A DNA stretch of 64,000 nt from Toxonevra muliebris (taxonomy: Eukaryota; Arthropoda; Insecta; Diptera; Pallopteridae): contig OY829330.1 in the NCBI GenBank assembly GCA_963691655.1, positions 2,108,001 to 2,172,000 on the forward strand. The letters run 5' to 3'. Made by a program: the position numbers and the translations under genes. Positions 59,341 to 64,000 of the stretch are shown here, piece by piece. The notes beneath the pieces are model-generated. The model was not told the origin of the DNA. It saw only the letters and a program-made list of their open reading frames with translations, and did not search any database. The first letter of the stretch is position 1. The number at the start of each line of letters is the position of its first letter.

Positions 59341-60099
59341 TTAGTTGCGTTCACGTTCTACGATAAAAATTTTTTGGAAACAGAATTTTAAAGGGTTTGA
59401 ATAAGTTGTGTTGGTTCTTTTTTGGACATTATTATCAGCAAACGTAGTTGATAATTCAATTGAAGGATGATATTTATCCTCAGGGATGGAGTAAGGTTCA
59501 GTGGCAGATAATGACATATTTGACGAATCATCAACAAAAATCAAGTCTAATGTTTTTCCATTTATATTCGATAAATTGTTTATTTGGTATAAACCCAAAT
59601 CAGCTATAAGATCTAGAAATTCATTAAAATTTTCGCGATTGGAACAAGGTATCAATGCATTTGTATCACTACATAAATTCCAAGAAACAAGCGGTAGGTT
59701 GAAATCACCAAAAACAATAATATAATCGTTATGACGAACTTTTAAATAAACGGATTTTATTAAAGCCGCGTGATTTAGATAAACGCTCAAATCAGAATTA
59801 GGTGGAATGTAGGAGCAAGTAACGCAAAGGTGGTTAATGCCTAAGCGAATGCGAACGCAAATGAATTCTAAATTATTCACATCAGATACAATAATTTCGT
59901 CTGATGCGTGCAATGTTTTTATAGCAATCAAAACACCTCCACCAACTTTAACGTTTCTGTCTTTACGATATATTTGATAAGAATTACATAGAATTTCAGC
60001 ATTGTTGGTATTCGGTTTTAACCAGGACTCAGTAAATACCAAGATGTTATATCTACAGTCAAAACTTTTTAAATAAATATCTTTAAGTTTAGAATTCAA
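59341..60099 (-). pseudogene. LINE-E endonuclease, RT missing
   Basis: 252 codons: FTESWLKPN, GGGVLIAIKT, CSYIPPNSDL, VFGDFNLPLVSW and LDLIFVDD are apurinic-like endonuclease blocks of LINEs. The frame ends at 59341 with no RT, so the element is 3'-truncated by deletion or rearrangement. Similar in plan to CR1-type elements. Confidence 0.82.
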
Positions 60100-60130
60100 T
60101 CCTCGAACATTTTGGTACAGAAACTTTACA

Positions 60131-61311
60131 CTATTTAATTCGCTTATTAGTTTTTTGACACAACAGCTGGACGAGATATTCGAACAACTGATTCAGTGTT
60201 CGTTTTAGGTTTATAAATGAATTCCCGAACAATAGCACCTTCAGGCCAAAAATCCTTCTTGCAACTTGCTCAAAAAAGTTAGTACAAATGTTAATTTTAA
60301 AATGATAAAATGATATGGTCCGTTCATAAGAAAAATTGAATTTGGTTACAGAGAAATCGCACTTGTCCAATTTGGAACTGATATAGTATCGAATATCATC
60401 AACAGAAGTATCAATAGAAAATCTGGATATGAATACAGATTTCTTCTGAGGAATCACAATTAATTTCTTAGGAAAGGACGCCACAGGAACGGGAGTAATC
60501 GGAGTATCAGGCGTCATATTTGTTGGCAGAAAAATTGTATTTCGGACAGTAGGACTAATAGAAACGGGTTCAATATCTGCCACAACCGGTGTAGAATCAA
60601 CTACAATTTCAGGTGTGACCAGATTAATAGGAAAATCTGAATTTATTTTACTCGGACCAGCTATTGAATCAATCGGATCAGGAATATTCTTTCTGCCACG
60701 CAAGACCATATTTGTTCGTTTCTTTTTAGGAGAGGGACAGACTCTTCTAAACATTTAAAGTTATTGAAAAGGTCTTCGTAAAGTTTAAATTTCGTGTTTA
60801 GTGAAGACAATTCTTTTCCCAGTTCAGAAAAACCATCCTTAGCGTGTCTAAAAACTTTAAAAAGGTCAACATCCGTTGACCGACATTTCAAACATGACCA
60901 CCGGAGACCTTTTCTTTCATTTAAATAATCAACAGTACGACCAATTAAACCAGCACACTTTGCATGCGCGAGATTATCGCATAACCAACATGACAAAAAC
61001 CGTTCAGTTTCATCCTTTATATTGCAGTTATCGTACGAGCAAATCATCATAAATTTAATGTAGGTATACAAAGTTAAAGTAGTACAGTTTGATATATATT
61101 TAAAAAGCACTGGTAACAAAAAAAAAATAATTAAAAGCAAAAAGTTTGAGAACCACTGGGATAGAGTCAGTAAGTTAGCAATAACGGGGAATAGCAAAGT
61201 AAAATATTTATAAATAAAAAGTAGATAAATTAACAACAGTATTCTTCTCTCTTGTTTTAGAAAAGAGTGAGAAAAATACGAAATAAGAAAAAACACAATT
61301 AAAAACAACAA
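60131..61311 (-). pseudogene. LINE-E ORF1 with PHD-type zinc finger
   Basis: 60661-61311 contains a C4HC3-like cluster (CSYDNCNIKD, CWLCDNLAHAKCAGL, WSCLKCRS), i.e. a PHD finger, followed by a helical segment. 60131-60754 continues in another frame with a Pro/Thr-rich linker and FISRFSIDTSVDDIRYYISS. PHD fingers are known in ORF1 proteins of some CR1-like LINEs. The first ~90 residues of the upper ORF are hydrophobic and probably untranslated. Confidence 0.72.
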
Positions 61312-61619
61312 ATTATTTTACATATATGAAAAAGAACATAAGACAAAAATTAAAAAAAATATGAACACGTTTAACTTATCTGTAAAAAAGTATTGAAACG
61401 ACGAAGATTTCGTTTCACTTATCAAAAACAAAACACTTTTAAAGAAGTAAAATTAAAAAAAGCAAGAATTCAAATCAAAAATATAAAAAATTTGAGAGCA
61501 CAGATAAACCCGTCTGACTTTATTCGCTTTATTCACACGAATTACTCAGCAGTTTACTATAAAGAGTTTATAAATAATTGGGAGTCTTGAGAGATAAAAG
61601 TTTGTGTAAAAAATTTAGT
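61312..61619. other. A+T-rich stretch, nothing recognised
   Basis: The 65-codon + strand ORF at 61393-61590 is Lys-rich with no known motif and probably spurious. Confidence 0.4.
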
Positions 61620-61890
61620 TTCTTGCTTTGAGATAGTCTTCCAAATCACAGCCAAGTATCTCATTTCTCCAGCTAATGAAATGATCGATTTTTTTTACCA
61701 AACGCATATCATTAGCGCTATCTGTAGCTTATGATGGGATTGGGGATCGAGTTTGCAGTACACAAGATAAGAATATTTAATCAGAGGGACAACTAATTGC
61801 TTTACAAGCAATTTACGGGTTTCAAGAGGAGTAAAATTGGCAGACATTCGTAAATTGCGGTAACACAAAATAAATTTTAGACACAACATT
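61620..61890 (-). pseudogene. LINE-F scrap: RT C-terminal region
   Basis: RMSANFTPLETRKLLVKQLV and PLIKYSYLVYC resemble the post-palm part of LINE RTs; DHFISWRNEILGCDL follows near 61640-61690. It lies upstream of LINE-E in reading direction, so it is a separate insertion. Confidence 0.65.
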
Positions 61891-62813
61891 ATTAACGTGA
61901 TGGACGCAATGGGTAATTGAAATGTACACTCAAATTTTTAATTTTGTCAACAAACATACATTTTGCTTAAGTATTTCAGATCTTCCCTGCGACAGCAGTA
62001 TATGAAAATAGAGTGCTAAAAACCAAACAAAAAAAAATTAAAAAAAAAAATTATGATTGGGAAAACTGGATGAGCTACTCCGAAAAATGTGATTTAAAAA
62101 GATGTTTTACAATAGAATTGGGATCTTGTATGAAAAAACTTTTAACTTACACATAAAAGAATTTCAGATGTCTATATCTATGTAAAATTAGCCGCTAAAG
62201 CGAATAGTGTACCCAGTTTTCTTGATACAACTAAACTGAAAGCCACGCCTTGCGCTTAAGGTGACCATTTCCCACTTTTTTTTACGAATTTTCAAATTCA
62301 CCCGTTAAAATCTTCCAGTTAGTGGCAATTTTATAATAATTAAAATACGTACTATTGTAGGTTAGTTTCCTTAATTAATTTAGTTAGTTAAGGAAACAAC
62401 ATTTGTCAAATTGAATTATATTTTATTTAGTGAACCCAAGTCGTGTACAATCAAATTCAGCTTTGAGAAATGTCGTCAGAAATTGCAAAAAACAAAGCAA
62501 GCGGTAAAAAATTGTTTTAAATTAATGAAACTTAATAATTCAGAAGTAACTACCAATTTGTAACATTTTCTCCATACTTAATCGTTTGCGTCGATATTCT
62601 AAATTTATATGTAATACAGGTATCTTCCGTATAACATGATAGTTAGGTTCTAAAAAACATCTTGTTGTGCGAGCTCTGTTAATACAGAACAAGGAAGTAG
62701 TATAAAAAGCAGAGTTAGGTTCCAGGAATTTGGAAATTTGCCATGTTATATACGAAATCGTATTATACGGGACAAGGAAATAGTACAAAAACAAGGCTAG
62801 GTTCCAAGAGTTT
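61891..62813. other. Non-coding, with short repeats
   Basis: 62364-62398 is a small palindrome (gtttccttaa ... ttaaggaaac). 62690-62815 contains two diverged copies of an ~80-bp unit (aaggaagtagtataaaa and aaggaaatagtacaaaaa). No gene. Confidence 0.5.
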
Positions 62814-62920
62814 AAAAAAAAACAACTCTTTGAGGTGAGTGTTCGTACGAGCTGTCACATTCAGAGTTTAAAAAACAACTTTTTGAGATAAGTGCTCGTA
62901 CGAGCTGTTACATTCATGGG
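62814..62920 (+). repeat. Tandem duplication, two ~52-bp units
   Basis: Both units contain gtacgagctgt followed by acattca; units start near 62817 and 62869. No function seen. Confidence 0.65.
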
Positions 62921-63032
62921 CATTCATTGGCCACATGTATGTATATTTAAACGTTTTGTACGTTTTGATACATTTTCTCTCTTTTATAAACAAATTTAAA
63001 TTTTTATTTTCGATTATAAAAATATTGTTTTC

Positions 63033-64000
63033 TTCGTTTCAACACCTTTTTTTAAAAAAAAAGACTGCGCCACTTTTATTTCTTAAATAAAGAACAACCG
63101 TTCTACTTGCAGTTTCATTCTTTATTGAATTCTTTTATCAGCTTAAATTTACCCTACACCTTTTATTGGCTGAGTTACCTTGAAATTCACAATCTCATTA
63201 ACTTATTACAAAAAAGGTAACTCAGCAAGATTGAATATTGCACAAAATATGTTATCATATTACAAACTTAAAATATAGTCTTATGAGCTACGTTTGGCAT
63301 TTCTGGGTTGTCATTATTATTATATATAACTTGCGCGCGTAAGAATATTTTTTTAATAGTTTCTTTCAAAGATTTTACAAAAAGGTAACTTCTTATTTAT
63401 AATTTATAAATTAAATAATCCGCGAGCTTAAAATGTATCACTAAGTAAATAAAATTTTAATTTCTGCCTCTTCTAAGCATTTAATAACTGTCTAATGACA
63501 TGAAAAGAATAATCAAGCTGGAATAATATATGAAAATATTTCTATAATTATTTTCAGAAAAAATTTGTTGATTTAATGGGAAGAATAGCTTTTTCTGATT
63601 AACTTTTCAAGATAAAAAAAGAGTTGAATTCCAGAATCACAAATGCATATTCTTACTACTTGTAAGTTAGTGGGAATATTTGATGCGTGATTCCCCGTTT
63701 TGACTGAATAACGTTGATGATGAGAAATTTCTGATCAATGAAAACTTTATGTGAGAATCTGGAGAGTTAAAAGAAAAAATTAAATAAAGGAACGTTTCCC
63801 ACACGCTACAAAAAACAAGCTGCCATTGTTTTTTCAAAGACTAGTGTAGTCTAAGTGGGGTGAACATACAGTGGCGTCAACGCCAAATTTATTACATTAT
63901 CTACTACTTGGCATAAAACAGTGATTACCTGCGTAAAATGATTAATAATGCGAAACAGAGAATACAAAAAAAGATGAAAGAAATTAAAAAGCAGCAGGAA
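63033..64000 (+). repeat. Second copy of the LTR-plus-flank duplication
   Basis: Repeats 57801-58736: leader, primer site (about 63063-63072), LTR (63093-63331) and flank, running off the window. The LTR here is fuller (239 bp). Same insertion point and same flank, so it arose by duplication of the locus, not by a second insertion. Confidence 0.9.

Noticed and set aside
62540..62794. 84-codon - strand ORF
   Set aside because: It lies over a diverged tandem repeat and shows no known motif.
1..64000. CRISPR array, operon or bacterial features
   Set aside because: No regularly spaced identical repeats and a clearly eukaryotic gene structure; repeats are transposon-derived.

Overview
The window looks like nuclear DNA of a higher fly (Schizophora; a tephritid fruit fly is plausible, but the species cannot be fixed from the sequence). 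Reasons: spliced genes with GT-AG introns, high A+T, a plexin whose exon blocks closely resemble fly Plexin A, and a repeat set typical of flies (Ty3/gypsy and errantivirus-like elements, several LINEs, a Tc1-like transposon, a Helitron, many foldback MITEs).

Layout. (1) 1-22340: the only cellular gene, a Plexin A orthologue on the + strand. Seven coding exons join in a continuous frame of 1988 codons plus a stop: signal peptide, Sema domain, three PSI and several IPT domains, one transmembrane helix and a split RasGAP domain. An upstream non-coding exon must lie outside the window. The four larger introns (0.5, 2.3, 4.3 and 9.0 kb) are filled with inverted-repeat elements, a tRNA-derived SINE copy and a dead Tc1-like transposon. 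(2) 22341-25500: 3' UTR and A+T-rich flank with one hairpin MITE. (3) 25510-44420: nested retrotransposons. A decayed LINE (LINE-A, - strand) is split by a complete 8.5 kb Ty3/gypsy element (26868-35387) flanked by a 4-bp duplication. That element carries a SINE with a 14-bp duplication in its leader. Upstream of LINE-A lie LINE-B (- strand, with RNase H), LINE-C (+ strand) and an ORF1 fragment. (4) 44734-58067: a defective errantivirus-like endogenous retrovirus (- strand: gag, protease, RT, RNase H, integrase, env). A 2.28 kb Helitron interrupts its 3' LTR and a nearly intact LINE (LINE-D) sits between gag and pol. (5) 58068-64000: flank with LINE-E (PHD-finger ORF1 plus endonuclease), a LINE-F scrap, short tandem repeats, and a second copy of the errantivirus leader/LTR plus its flank, i.e. 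a direct duplication about 5.2 kb apart.

Interactions. Plexin A is a semaphorin receptor for axon guidance; nothing else here works with it functionally. The mobile elements form a layered record: LINE-A is older than the gypsy element, which is older than the SINE; the errantivirus is older than the Helitron and LINE-D. The SINE tail matches the 3' end of LINE-B, which suggests LINE-B-type machinery mobilises it. Almost all elements with coding sequence downstream of the gene lie antisense to it, which makes a piRNA-producing region worth testing.

Limits: all comparisons were made by eye. LINE clade names, exact ends of decayed elements and promoter positions are uncertain. No cellular tRNA, rRNA, CRISPR or bacterial feature was seen.
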